Part shown: piece by piece, positions 43,608 through 53,811 of the stretch
Layout: the number at the start of each line of letters is the position of its first letter
Position numbering within the stretch: the first letter of the stretch is position 1
Origin: Mucilaginibacter endophyticus
GTDB taxonomy: Bacteria > Bacteroidota > Bacteroidia > Sphingobacteriales > Sphingobacteriaceae
NCBI RefSeq assembly: GCF_003351025.1
Contig: NZ_QPCG01000003.1
Coordinates: forward strand, 326,355 to 390,354
DNA: 64,000 nucleotides
Direction of reading: 5' to 3'
Made by a program: the position numbers and the translations under genes
The notes under the pieces: generated by a model
What the model was told of the DNA's origin: nothing
Database searches by the model: none
Seen by the model: the letters and a program-made list of their open reading frames with translations, nothing else

Positions 43608-46600
43608 TCAATTCTTGCTTAGCCACAAAATAGCTGCCTCATTACCCTGCGCTTTAATTTCTGTATTCCCGGCACCTTTTATAGTTTCATTACCGGGTAA
43701 AAGTTCACCGGTTCCTGGGTCAATCCATTGTGCTTTATAAGTGGTACCAGCCGATAAATCAAGGTGGATAGCATTACCACCATTACTGTAAACGATATAC
43801 CCTTTTAATGAGGCCAATCCCCATTGATCTTTAGGCGAACCCGGCAATTCTGCAGGTTTCATACTGCTTGCATCGGCCAGGAAAGTTTTATTGGTATTGG
43901 CAGGCAGCACAGGCAATGAGCCACCGGCTATGAATACTGCCCAACCGAAACGGTCATAATCATCGGCAGAAAACAATACCGCTTTATCAGGGTATTTGGT
44001 GCGATACTCATGAACTGCGCGGTAAACCTGCTCAAATGATGTTGCCTTTGGTTTCAAAATGCGGGCCTGCTGGCGTGGCGCAAGGCTTTGACCACCTTCA
44101 GGTTGGTAAGCCGTTCCATTGGCCTGGTAATACCAGTAACGGATATCGATCACGTTGATAACCGAAGCCGTCACCGGGTTGGCAAGAATGGCATCCTGAA
44201 CATCTTTGGTAGCGCTCAGACCGATGATCTGTTTCTTTTTATGCGTGATTTCCCATTGTTTAATGGTCTCTACCCAAAACTTCATAAAATGCAGCGGACC
44301 GGTAAACTCTGCCCCTATTTGTTGGATTACACCGGTATTTCCGGCGAAGTTATCCATGCATTTGTTGATGTAAGCGATATGAAGCTTACGCCGCGAAGGA
44401 TCGTTTTCATCATAAAACTGCTCGGCCATAAACTGGCGCTTGTCACCTGCATAAGGTACGGGTTCGGGAAAACCACTGCCATTGATGTTATTGGCCGTAC
44501 GCCAAGGAAAATCAGTATAGTGCGCCCCTGCCTCAATGATATTATGCTGAAAGTAGTTTTGATGAACCAGTACCAAACCTTTCTGATCGGCCAAATCGGC
44601 AAATTGTTTAAGGCGGTTCCAGTACCAGGTATTGTATTTAGTAAGGTCGTATTTGCTTAAGCCATCGTAGGCCAGTTCTTTACCGCTGCGGGCAAAAGGC
44701 AACTCATAAAATGGTGCCCAAACATCGCCATCCATCCGGCGGATGCGCTCGTGATCATCACGACGGCGATCATACCATAAACCGTAATTATGCTCAAAAA
44801 CCACGATATTATCTTTCTTCATCCAATCGGTAACTGAGTTCAAATCGTCCGTTAAACCGGTTCCGGTTTGGCCAGGTACCCAACGGGTAATAGCTGGTTT
44901 GGCTTCCTTTTCGGTATAGTCAGGATGAACCGTGCCGCTCCACCATGGGGTTTCAAAATGCCTGCCTGTTAACACAACATTACCACGGGTTAGCCAACCA
45001 TTGGTAACAGCGATTTTAGGCGCTAATGCCGCAGTTGCAGCATTTTTATATCCTATTTCATCAATAGTTTTAGCATTTGCAGATGATACGCTGATCAAAT
45101 TTCTTTTTGGCGATTGATCTATCCAGGTGCTGATAGTTACTGCGGGTTTACGTGCAGCGGCCATTAACTCTGCCGCCTGCTCAACGGTTGGGCTGCTTGA
45201 TGGCTCGGTGGCCGGGTAAAGGATATCGGCTTGTTTGCTTACATCTTTGTTAAGCCTGTTAGCCAATTGGGTGTAGTAAAAGCTGCGTGGATTTATAGTG
45301 CTGTTTGGTGTGCTCCAATAGCCATCGCCTGCAAATTGCGCCCATGTACCAAAAGCCCAGTTTTGAGCAGTTGGCGGCTGATAGCAATCAACACGGGCTG
45401 CGGTACAATTCCAGAACAGGCTGTTGGCAGCGCTCCATCCGGCACCTTGTCCGTCCTGTCCGCGGTTCATATAGCTTAGCGGCTGCCCATCAATATTGGC
45501 TATATCAAACAATACGCCCGAAGCCCAGCTATCAATACCTCCGCTGAAACCAAACGAACCTACCGACATACATTGCACAAAAGCGTTTGGCCCCGGCGCG
45601 CAATACCCGGTAGCAAAATCATGAAATCCCTGCTCAGAATATAAACGCTGAAACAGGTTTTGCCCGCCCATAGTCAGAAAGGTGTTTCGTCGCTGTCCGC
45701 CTATTTCTGAAACTGGCGCGAGCGATTTACAATCCTCAACTGTAACGCGGTTTCCGGTAGTACCAACAAATACCGCCGAACCTGCAAAATGTTCAAAGGT
45801 TACCTGCCGCACCCAGGCATCACTTACGTTTTCCATAGTGATAGCCATCCAGCGGTGAGCTTCGTCTTTAGTATTAGCGGTGTTGTATGCAGACTGTAGT
45901 TTTAAGTTTTCGATACCTACCTGCACTATTCTGCCGGGCCATTGGTAGGCTGATATTAAGCCCCCTCCGTAACTGGTATCTAAAGCTGTTGTTAATGGCG
46001 CATCAAGGGTTATTTTATTACCATCTATTGATGTTACTTTACGGTCCCAGTAAATATCACGTTCGCCGGGTTTCCAGGCTAAGGCGGTTAAGTCGCCGCC
46101 AAAATGATCGGTTTTGATGGTACTGATCCAGACCTGTGTACTTGGGCGGTGAATTAAAACCGGATCGCCGGTTTTAAGATCCGCGCCATCCGCAATATGC
46201 ACCGTATTGGCGTTTACCGGTACGTAAGCATCAGTAATTTTAATTTCTTTGGATGTTTTCCGGTCATTTTTACCGCTGACGTGGATAAAAGTTTCCCTAT
46301 CCGTTCCGGCAGCGAATAGTACGGTACCGTTAGCTCCCATCCCACTTCCACGCAAAACAACGCCTGATGCATTTATTTTAAGGCTACCATTAACCTGGTA
46401 AGTGCCTTTGTTGAGCAGAACCGCCCCACGAAATCCGTCTTTATCGGCAGGTAAACCTGCAACATAATCTAACGCAGCCTGGATCCTCAGTGAAGCGTCA
46501 CCTGCTTTTACAGGTACTACAACTTTTACAGGCACCAAAGGGATGGGCTTTTCAGAAGCCATGTACCCGCAATATGAGTAATCAGGAATACGGTCGCCGT

Positions 46601-46766
46601 TTGGTGCAACCGCGTAAGTTAGCTTACCGTTTTTATCGGCAGCAACGGGCGGCTGTGGTTTAGGGGCTTTTTTCTTATCCTGTGCAAATAAGGGGGAATG
46701 CATAAGCATCCCCCCAGTCATTAAACCAACCCAAATATAAATCCTTGTAAACCTCAATCCCCGCAT
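43608..46766 (-). CDS. Beta-helix protein fused to a DUF6298-like TIM-barrel region
   Basis: A 1052-aa exported protein (signal peptide HSPLFAQ). Residues about 90-480 have a pectate-lyase-fold beta-helix: IQAALDYVAGLP, GTYQVNGSLKI, VVLRGSGMG and repeated short strands. Residues about 620-950 look like a separate barrel-type domain, with VFEHNYGLWYDRRRDDHE, VLVHQNYFQHN and WRTANNINGSG. The end is a small beta domain (GTTYKAQWIDPGTGE). I associate this layout with DUF4955/DUF6298 annotations, with no known activity. Its position just after the lyase and SusCD suggests an early step on the pectin backbone. It could join two catalytic activities. Confidence 0.75.
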   Translation of the reverse strand: MRGLRFTRIYIWVGLMTGGMLMHSPLFAQDKKKAPKPQPPVAADKNGKLTYAVAPNGDRIPDYSYCGYMASEKPIPLVPVKVVVPVKAGDASLRIQAALDYVAGLPADKDGFRGAVLLNKGTYQVNGSLKINASGVVLRGSGMGANGTVLFAAGTDRETFIHVSGKNDRKTSKEIKITDAYVPVNANTVHIADGADLKTGDPVLIHRPSTQVWISTIKTDHFGGDLTALAWKPGERDIYWDRKVTSIDGNKITLDAPLTTALDTSYGGGLISAYQWPGRIVQVGIENLKLQSAYNTANTKDEAHRWMAITMENVSDAWVRQVTFEHFAGSAVFVGTTGNRVTVEDCKSLAPVSEIGGQRRNTFLTMGGQNLFQRLYSEQGFHDFATGYCAPGPNAFVQCMSVGSFGFSGGIDSWASGVLFDIANIDGQPLSYMNRGQDGQGAGWSAANSLFWNCTAARVDCYQPPTAQNWAFGTWAQFAGDGYWSTPNSTINPRSFYYTQLANRLNKDVSKQADILYPATEPSSSPTVEQAAELMAAARKPAVTISTWIDQSPKRNLISVSSANAKTIDEIGYKNAATAALAPKIAVTNGWLTRGNVVLTGRHFETPWWSGTVHPDYTEKEAKPAITRWVPGQTGTGLTDDLNSVTDWMKKDNIVVFEHNYGLWYDRRRDDHERIRRMDGDVWAPFYELPFARSGKELAYDGLSKYDLTKYNTWYWNRLKQFADLADQKGLVLVHQNYFQHNIIEAGAHYTDFPWRTANNINGSGFPEPVPYAGDKRQFMAEQFYDENDPSRRKLHIAYINKCMDNFAGNTGVIQQIGAEFTGPLHFMKFWVETIKQWEITHKKKQIIGLSATKDVQDAILANPVTASVINVIDIRYWYYQANGTAYQPEGGQSLAPRQQARILKPKATSFEQVYRAVHEYRTKYPDKAVLFSADDYDRFGWAVFIAGGSLPVLPANTNKTFLADASSMKPAELPGSPKDQWGLASLKGYIVYSNGGNAIHLDLSAGTTYKAQWIDPGTGELLPGNETIKGAGNTEIKAQGNEAAILWLSKN

Positions 46767-46795
46767 TATAGCAGTTGTTTAAAATGTATTTTTTT

Positions 46796-46928
46796 TCATT
46801 GCCGTTGGTTTTAACCAACGGTTATAGAAGCTAAAAAATCCAGGCTTCAGCCCAATTATGCATTGGCATTTGGGCTAAAGCCCTTTGTTTCCATTTATTA
46901 TTCCGTTGGTTAAAACCAACGGCAATGA
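46796..46928. repeat. Nested palindromic element, CCGTTGGTTTTAACCAACGG family, copy 1
   Basis: Arms 46796-46821 and 46903-46928 are perfect 26-bp inverted copies, each containing the palindrome CCGTTGGTTTTAACCAACGG. An inner pair (GGCTTCAGCC, about 46843; TTGGGCTAAAGCC, about 46870) lies between. A second copy is at 55895-56030. It sits between the PL1 gene and the beta-helix gene, in the 5' leader of the latter. Confidence 0.88.
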
Positions 46929-46971
46929 TTTTTATAAACGGCGCAAATGACTTCAAGGCTTTCTAATCTCT

Positions 46972-48633
46972 TTACTTTAACGAAGCCAATTTCTTTTCGC
47001 CTTTAGCAGCTACTGTATTTAAATATACTTCGATATTGGTATAACCACCGCCATTTTTTGCAGGCAGGGCCGAGTCTTTACCATCTTTAGGGTTCAGGCC
47101 ATGAGCGGTTTCCCAATCATCTGGCAAACCATCATGATCCGAATCTTTGTAAGGCGTGCCTTTATATTCTGGATAACCGCCAACCTGCCATGGCGCAGTG
47201 ATGATACCCAGCTTGTACGAGTCTTTAGGTAATTTACGCACTTTAAACTGGTAAGCAGTATCGGTTTCCATTTCCTTGTAAGTTATCTTGCCGGTACGTA
47301 CCTGCTCGGTGATGCGCACATCAACGGGGTCGCGTTTTGGTAGGGTTGCGCCGGCATTTGCCACAACAAATTTGAATGCATCCTGTGCCGATAAAATAGT
47401 CATTGAAGGCATCGGGAACGGAATATCCGATTTCATGTAATCTTTATACTCTCCTGCATCAGGTAATTCTTTACCACCGGCACCTTCAACCTGGATACCG
47501 CCATTCCAGGCATCCTTGGTTACTTCTGGATAGCCTTCCATGATATTGCCCGAAGCGTAAACCCTGCCGAATACTTTTTCTTTCAACTTGCTCCTGCCTG
47601 ATTCTGGTTTCAGGATGCGGTGACCTACCGGCTCATCTTTTGGTGTAACCGGACCCGGTTTAAAATAGTTATTGATAACGTTGTAGTTGGTAGTATAATC
47701 GCCGCCATCCATTGAACGGTGGTGCCAGTTAAATACCACGTTGTTTACAAAGTTGTAAACACCATTCCAACCCACAGATGGGTTACGACCAGTATTATCG
47801 GCCCAAAGGTTACGCATCAATGAGCTGTTTTCGCCACCGGTTGTTGAGCCGAAAGCGTGGTTCCAGTAATCCAGTGATTCTGAATAGATACAGTTTTGGA
47901 TGGTGATATTCACGGTACCCAATTTCTCTTCTTTTGAGCCGTCACCAGGGTCAAACATGTGACGATACATCGAGAAGTTTTCGTCAAGTCCCCAGCTTGC
48001 AGATACGTGATCGGCAATGATATTACCAACCGGGTTGCCACCCAAAGCATCATCCCTGCGGCCAACATTAGTTTCGCCGCGACGGAAACGCATATAGCGG
48101 ATAACCACATCATGTGTATTTACCCAGAATGATTCGCCTGCAATACAAACACCGTCGCCCGGGGCCGTTTGTCCTTCAATGGTGATATATGGCGCCCTCA
48201 CAATAATTGGCGTTTTGATGCGGATGATACCGGCAACGTTAAATACCACGATGCGGGCACCTCCTTTTTCGCAGGCTTCGCGCAGGGTACCAGGGCCATT
48301 ATCTTCCAGGCTTGTAACTACATATACCTTACCACCGCGACCACCAAAAGTGAATTTACCTCCACCTTCGGCACCCGGGAAAGCCGGGATCTTAGCCTGA
48401 GGTAAATCAGTTGGACGCGCCGCCCATGGTACATATACCTTGCCTTTTCTTTGATCGGCTTTTATAATGGGCAGTGCAACCGCCCATGCTGAATCTGAAC
48501 GACGGGTAGCCTCTTTCATCAAAGCTTCACTCTCTGCTTTAACCTTCTCCGGCACTTCAGGGTACTGGGCAAAAGCCGGTTTAGCTAAACCCAATGCCGC
48601 TGCTACTAAAAATAAAGCTGTGTGTTTTTTCAT
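46972..48633 (-). CDS. Pectate lyase, PL1 family
   Basis: A 553-aa exported lyase (signal peptide KPAFAQ). The PL1-type beta-helix starts at IPAFPGAEGGGKFTFGGRGG and continues with VTSLEDNGPGTLREAC, IEGQTAPGDGVCI and NIIADHVSASWGLDEN, which carry the calcium and active-site region. Near the C-terminus DSDHDGLPDDWE is a calcium-binding dockerin/TSP3-like loop. It cleaves the polygalacturonate backbone by beta-elimination, and would expose or trim the homogalacturonan that carries RG-II side chains. It directly follows SusD with a 64-bp gap. Confidence 0.92.
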   Translation of the reverse strand: MKKHTALFLVAAALGLAKPAFAQYPEVPEKVKAESEALMKEATRRSDSAWAVALPIIKADQRKGKVYVPWAARPTDLPQAKIPAFPGAEGGGKFTFGGRGGKVYVVTSLEDNGPGTLREACEKGGARIVVFNVAGIIRIKTPIIVRAPYITIEGQTAPGDGVCIAGESFWVNTHDVVIRYMRFRRGETNVGRRDDALGGNPVGNIIADHVSASWGLDENFSMYRHMFDPGDGSKEEKLGTVNITIQNCIYSESLDYWNHAFGSTTGGENSSLMRNLWADNTGRNPSVGWNGVYNFVNNVVFNWHHRSMDGGDYTTNYNVINNYFKPGPVTPKDEPVGHRILKPESGRSKLKEKVFGRVYASGNIMEGYPEVTKDAWNGGIQVEGAGGKELPDAGEYKDYMKSDIPFPMPSMTILSAQDAFKFVVANAGATLPKRDPVDVRITEQVRTGKITYKEMETDTAYQFKVRKLPKDSYKLGIITAPWQVGGYPEYKGTPYKDSDHDGLPDDWETAHGLNPKDGKDSALPAKNGGGYTNIEVYLNTVAAKGEKKLASLK

Positions 48634-48697
48634 ATTTATATCGATAATATTCTTTTTGCTGAGTGATTAGCAGGCACCCATCGTTCTGTTAATTTTA

Positions 48698-50506
48698 TTA
48701 TTGAAGCGGATCAAATGGCCCACCCCAGGTGTTGTTTTGTTGTAAATTGATATTGTTTAACAATGCTGCCGAAGGGATCCCGAAAAAGTAATCACCTGCC
48801 TGAACCGCGATGTTGTATGAATCTAAAGCTTTGGTTTTAACCGTGAACGATGTGCTGTACAGGGCATCTAAAGATGCAGCTGCCGAAGCATCACGTGTAC
48901 CGGTGATGTAATCCTTAGCACTCGCGTTATTGTTCAACGTAACCGTCAAACCTGTTCTTTTGGTACCGTTCAAGGTGCTTTCAAGCAATTTACGGCGACG
49001 AAGGTCCCAGTAACGTTTACCTTCAAAAGCGAACTCGATCTTGCGCTCGTTCATGATAGCGGTGATCATCTGGTCAGGACTCATGCCCGCGTCTAAGCCA
49101 TATTGACTATCGGCGCCAGCTTCAATCCCCGCACGTTTCCTGATAGCTATAATATTGGTATAACCGGTAGTTACGTTACCCAACGCGGCAGCACATTCGG
49201 CCTGGTTTAGCAGCACTTCGGCATAACGGATCTCCATCCAATCGGTACCCACATATTGCGCGTTAGATACGCTGATGTTGGGATCGATAGCTTTACGCAG
49301 GTAAAAACCTGAGCCGGTTGCCGATGTAGGTTCGGTAGTTTTAACACCCGAGCCATCCGCCTTATTGTAGTAAAAGTAAGTCCACAGGCGATATGAGGTA
49401 TTACCGTTTATAGGCCAGTTACAACCGTTGTAAGCAATGGTTTTGTTAAACCTTGGGTCGCGGTTATCAAAAAACTTTGAATCATCATAAGCATATTTGG
49501 TTGACGCGCCAGGGGCTTTACCATCAAGCATCGGGTATGATTTTACAATATCCCAGGTTGGCTGGTTTGAACCACCTTTGGTACCCAAATAAGCCGGACG
49601 GGTTGCATTGTCGTACGTATTGTTATTTTGATTTTGATCGGTTGTTGATGTGTTATAGCCTGTAACCAAAACCGCCTCCGGATTGCTGCTGCTTTCGGTA
49701 AACCACATGTTATCATATGATGGGTTTAAGCCATAGTTATTGGCATTAAGTATCTGAATGGCCTTATCATTGGCGTCAGCAGCTGTTTGCCAGCGGGCTG
49801 CATCATTATTGGCATTAAACTGAGGACTTGCATAAGTTAACAATACCCTGCCTTTGAAAGCCGCGGCTGCAGCCGATGAGATCCTGCCGTAGTCGCTTCC
49901 GCTCCATTTGGCGGGCAGGTATTTGATACAGCTGTCTAAGTCGCTTACAATTTGTTTAAAGCATTCCGAAGTTTTGTTACGAGGCAATAAGGCCGCGTTT
50001 TTAGCATCCTGACCGATAGCATCTAACGGTTTTAATACCAGCGGAACACCACCGTATAACCTTACCAAATCAAAATACCTGAAAGCCCTCCAGAAATAAG
50101 CCTGCGCTTTATACCTGTTTTTGGTTGATGCCGGTAAAGTACTGGCATCAAGGTCCTGAAGGGTTTGGTTGATGTTACGGATACGGCCGTAGTTATTGCT
50201 GATGTTTACAGATGTACCGATATCACCAACGGTTTCGGTAGTAACGGTACCTTTTACATATGCGTTATCGCTGTAAAATTCGTCGCATTTATCGCCGCCA
50301 CCGCCAAGGGCGCCGCCGGTATCGCCAAACCAGCCGGGCTGATTAGCAGTGTAAAGGTAATTTATGTTTAGTATGGCTACTGTTGAGTCATTAAACACCT
50401 GACCGGGAGTACTATGGGTAAGATCCTCCTTATCAAGCACCTTTTTACAGTTTGTAAACAGGGCTGATACGATCAAAGCTGCAAATATGGTTTTAAATAA
50501 TTTCAT
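48698..50506 (-). CDS. susD: SusD/RagB-family surface glycan-binding lipoprotein
   Basis: A 602-aa lipoprotein. The ATG at 50506 is used; an in-frame TTG three codons earlier is not needed. The lipobox is LFTNC (Cys near residue 20). TPR-type helices are seen in the N-terminal half (YKAQAYFWRAFRYFDLVRLYGG) and the typical C-terminal IMNERKIEFAFEGKRYWDLRRRK is present. SusD proteins cap the SusC pore and capture oligosaccharides at the cell surface. The gene follows susC by 12 bp. One pair serves the whole window. Confidence 0.96.
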   Translation of the reverse strand: MKLFKTIFAALIVSALFTNCKKVLDKEDLTHSTPGQVFNDSTVAILNINYLYTANQPGWFGDTGGALGGGGDKCDEFYSDNAYVKGTVTTETVGDIGTSVNISNNYGRIRNINQTLQDLDASTLPASTKNRYKAQAYFWRAFRYFDLVRLYGGVPLVLKPLDAIGQDAKNAALLPRNKTSECFKQIVSDLDSCIKYLPAKWSGSDYGRISSAAAAAFKGRVLLTYASPQFNANNDAARWQTAADANDKAIQILNANNYGLNPSYDNMWFTESSSNPEAVLVTGYNTSTTDQNQNNNTYDNATRPAYLGTKGGSNQPTWDIVKSYPMLDGKAPGASTKYAYDDSKFFDNRDPRFNKTIAYNGCNWPINGNTSYRLWTYFYYNKADGSGVKTTEPTSATGSGFYLRKAIDPNISVSNAQYVGTDWMEIRYAEVLLNQAECAAALGNVTTGYTNIIAIRKRAGIEAGADSQYGLDAGMSPDQMITAIMNERKIEFAFEGKRYWDLRRRKLLESTLNGTKRTGLTVTLNNNASAKDYITGTRDASAAASLDALYSTSFTVKTKALDSYNIAVQAGDYFFGIPSAALLNNINLQQNNTWGGPFDPLQ

Positions 50507-50518
50507 GTCTTTCAAAGT

Positions 50519-53500
50519 TTAGAAGCCTAAGTTTAAACCAAAAGATACTGTACGTAAGTTAGGATATGCCCCAAATGGTGATGAAATATCACGGTAATGA
50601 TCAGGGAAAGGGTTTACAAAGTTGATAGGGTTTGTTGCTACCACGTATGCCCTTATGCTTGACATGCCAAGCCTTTTGGTTAAACCGGCAGGCAGGGTAT
50701 AGCTTAAGTTAGCGCTGGAAATATTCCAGGTGAACGGACTAACAAACCAGAAATCACTTGTAGCACTCACATCATCTGAATAGTATGGATCCGGATATCT
50801 TGCGTTTGTGTTAGTCGGGGTCCAGTGATCGGCCCAGAATACCGGCCTGTTTTGGTTGGCCGTACCCTGTTTAATGGCCGCGCTCTCAATTGATTGCGTA
50901 CCGCCCCAGCTCATTCCCATTACCACATTAAGGCTTAGTGTTTTATATGAACCACCTAAGTTTAAACCAAGATTATAGTGGTTGTTGGCTTTATGACCTA
51001 AATAAAACTGATCGTTAATATCATTCTGCTTGATGATACCATCGCCGTTTTTATCAACATAGTTGATCATACCGGGGGTCGGAGTGAAACCGAAGATCTT
51101 TACGTTTTGCGCGCCACCGGCAGCGGCAGCCCTTTCAGCAATGATCGCGTCGGCATCGGCCTGTGTACGGATGATACCTAAGGATTTGTAACCCAATGTA
51201 CCTGGGTCGCCAGATTTGCCCGTCAGATCCTGGATGGTTCCAACTTGCGCGGCAGCGATATCATATTTGATGTATTTATTATCGCTCCATGAAAAGAACG
51301 GACTGAAGTTGTAGCTAAAGTTTGATCCTATTTTATCTTTCCAGCTTACCGAGATCTCATAACCAAAAGTATTGATGATACCATAGTTTTCGGCAGATGG
51401 CGCAGCACCAATAGTTACCGGAACCGAAGTATTCAATGAAGCTAACATATCATAACGGTGCTCCCAGAAATAATCGGCCGAAACTGATAAACGGTTATTC
51501 AGGAAGGCAGCGTCTAAACCGTAGTTGGTTTTCAAGTCGTGGTCCCAGGTTAGGTTAACGTTAGGGATAGCGATGTTTAACAACGCGCCCAGTCCCCTAT
51601 CGCCATTACCGCCGAAAACAGCACCGCCCTTGTTACCTGTACCAAACTGGTAGTTAACCGCATACAGGAATGAAGGCGTATTATCAGAACCTAACAAACC
51701 TACCGAACCTCTGAATTTCAACAGATCAACAAAGCTTACTGATTTAAAGAAGTTCTCCTTCGAGATTACCCAACCCGCCGAAGCCGAAGGGAAATAACCC
51801 CACTGGTGGCCCGGTGCAAAGTTGGTGTTAGCATCGGCCCTCATGGCCAGTTCAACCAGGTATTTATCAGCATAAGCATAATTTATCCTGCCTGCAACCG
51901 CTTTACGGCCATACTCTTTCACTAAGGTAGCCTGGTTTGACGACTGATCGCCGATGGTGAAGGTCTGATTATCTTTTCCTCCTACAATTACACCGTCGGC
52001 CTCCGCTGCAACACCTTCGCTATATGATTCATACTGCTCATACAACGCGAGGGCGGTAATTTCATGCGCGCCAAAACGTTTGTGGTATGTCAGGTTAGCG
52101 TTAAACTGGTAATTATCGGCCAACGATGGTGTAAGACGAACCTTATCACCATTTTTGATGGCTTTTACACCTACCACAGTTCCTCCCGGAATATGGTTGT
52201 TATCGCCTTCGCCAGAGTACTGGTTGTAATAAAATGTTGAGCCATATTGCTTGTTAAAAGCGTTATTGATGTTACGGTTATAGCTTACATTGGCGGTTAA
52301 CCCGTTAATGCCCGGAATTTCGTAACTCAAATTGGCTAAACCATTAAATACAGTATTATTGTTACCTGTGTAGTTGTTTGAATTTTGAACAGCAAAAAAG
52401 TTAAGGTTATCGTTATTGCTGGTTCCTAAGTATACAGGATGCCCGTCGATAAAATATTTTTGCCATGGTGGTGCCTGGTTAAGCGACAGAAAGTCGTTAT
52501 CAGGGCTTTCGCTGGTGCTTGCCAGTTTGTACCAGTATATTTTGCTTTTGGCAAGATCCTCACTCAATGATAACGATAGTTTTAAACCTTTGGCCACTTT
52601 AGCATCAACACTTGCCCTAAAGCCAAAACGGTTGGTATTTACACCTTTAAAGTTTGAGTTTTGATTTACGTAATTGGCACCCGCAAAATAAGTAACCTTA
52701 TCATTACCGCCGGTTATACTAAGCGCGTTCCTGGTGGTTACGGCCGGCTTAAACGCCTGCTCAAGGAAATTTTGGTTATTGTTTTTAAAATACTCGAGCT
52801 CGTCAGGCGTATAATATTTTAAGTCTTTATTGCTTAAATCGCCGTTGATGTAACCTTCGGGGGTAATGGTGTGGTTATATCGTGTTTGCTCAATATCATT
52901 CAGATAAGTAGCCATCTGAACGCCTGACATCATTTTAGGTAACTGAATTGCATCAGCAACACCTACTGATGAACTGAAGCTCACTTTAGGCGCACCTGCC
53001 TGACCGCGTTTGGTAGTTACCACGATAACACCATTCGCGCCCAAAATACCGTAGATAGCTGCAGCTGCATCTTTCAATATCGAAATGTTTTCAACCTCAC
53101 TCTGATCAAGCAGGTTAAAATCGCTTTCGGTACGTTGTACTCCGTCAATAATATAAAGCGGGGTTGTGCTACCACCATTCTTGGCCAGGAAAACCGGGTT
53201 ACGGATAGTGATGGTACCGCTTTGGCCCGGCCTTGCTATACCACCGGTAACGCTAACCGCCGCGTTGGTTCCGCGCAATGCTGCCGCAAGGTTAGTAGTA
53301 GGGATATCCTGAATGGTCTTCATATCAACCGCGGCAACCGCGCCTGTTAAGTGAACCTTTTTCTGGGTACCGTAACCAACTACAACCACCTCTTCGAGGG
53401 CGTTTTGTGATGGCAACATTTTAAAGTCGGCATTCATTTCGCCAATCTTCAGTGCTTTTTCCTGGTAGTTGTAGCCCAGAAATTTAACCCCAACAACAAT

Positions 53501-53704
53501 GGCCTGTAGGTTGGTAGCCTTAAGTGAATACTTACCATCGGCATTGGTTAATGTACCTGTGTTGCTGCCTTTTACCTGTACGGCAACCCCTGGCAGCGGA
53601 GCACCTTTCTCGTCCGTAACGGTACCCGTTATGTTACGATCCTGGGCTTTTAGCGCGCTGCCTAAGCACAGCAACACCGAAAGTAAGAGGAAAAGTTTTC
53701 TCAT
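50519..53704 (-). CDS. susC: SusC/RagA-family TonB-dependent oligosaccharide transporter
   Basis: A 1061-aa outer-membrane receptor. After the signal peptide (GSALKAQ) comes a carboxypeptidase-like domain (ITGTVTDEKGAPLPGV, about 25-105), then the SusC-specific EEVVVVGYGTQKK and the plug domain with ISILKDAAAAIYG. A 22-strand barrel follows and the protein ends in Phe (FGLNLGF), as expected for outer-membrane insertion. There is no N-terminal anti-sigma signalling extension, so regulation does not run through SusC. It imports pectin oligosaccharides with TonB energy. It is the first large gene of the locus after DUF3826. Confidence 0.97.
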   Translation of the reverse strand: MRKLFLLLSVLLCLGSALKAQDRNITGTVTDEKGAPLPGVAVQVKGSNTGTLTNADGKYSLKATNLQAIVVGVKFLGYNYQEKALKIGEMNADFKMLPSQNALEEVVVVGYGTQKKVHLTGAVAAVDMKTIQDIPTTNLAAALRGTNAAVSVTGGIARPGQSGTITIRNPVFLAKNGGSTTPLYIIDGVQRTESDFNLLDQSEVENISILKDAAAAIYGILGANGVIVVTTKRGQAGAPKVSFSSSVGVADAIQLPKMMSGVQMATYLNDIEQTRYNHTITPEGYINGDLSNKDLKYYTPDELEYFKNNNQNFLEQAFKPAVTTRNALSITGGNDKVTYFAGANYVNQNSNFKGVNTNRFGFRASVDAKVAKGLKLSLSLSEDLAKSKIYWYKLASTSESPDNDFLSLNQAPPWQKYFIDGHPVYLGTSNNDNLNFFAVQNSNNYTGNNNTVFNGLANLSYEIPGINGLTANVSYNRNINNAFNKQYGSTFYYNQYSGEGDNNHIPGGTVVGVKAIKNGDKVRLTPSLADNYQFNANLTYHKRFGAHEITALALYEQYESYSEGVAAEADGVIVGGKDNQTFTIGDQSSNQATLVKEYGRKAVAGRINYAYADKYLVELAMRADANTNFAPGHQWGYFPSASAGWVISKENFFKSVSFVDLLKFRGSVGLLGSDNTPSFLYAVNYQFGTGNKGGAVFGGNGDRGLGALLNIAIPNVNLTWDHDLKTNYGLDAAFLNNRLSVSADYFWEHRYDMLASLNTSVPVTIGAAPSAENYGIINTFGYEISVSWKDKIGSNFSYNFSPFFSWSDNKYIKYDIAAAQVGTIQDLTGKSGDPGTLGYKSLGIIRTQADADAIIAERAAAAGGAQNVKIFGFTPTPGMINYVDKNGDGIIKQNDINDQFYLGHKANNHYNLGLNLGGSYKTLSLNVVMGMSWGGTQSIESAAIKQGTANQNRPVFWADHWTPTNTNARYPDPYYSDDVSATSDFWFVSPFTWNISSANLSYTLPAGLTKRLGMSSIRAYVVATNPINFVNPFPDHYRDISSPFGAYPNLRTVSFGLNLGF

Positions 53705-53811
53705 AAACTTGATAATTTAATTTTCATGATCAGGTTAATTAATTGGTATAATTGGTTGGCCCGGCTAAAGCTTATATCATGATACCGGGGATATTTAGGT
53801 TAGTTCAAAAA

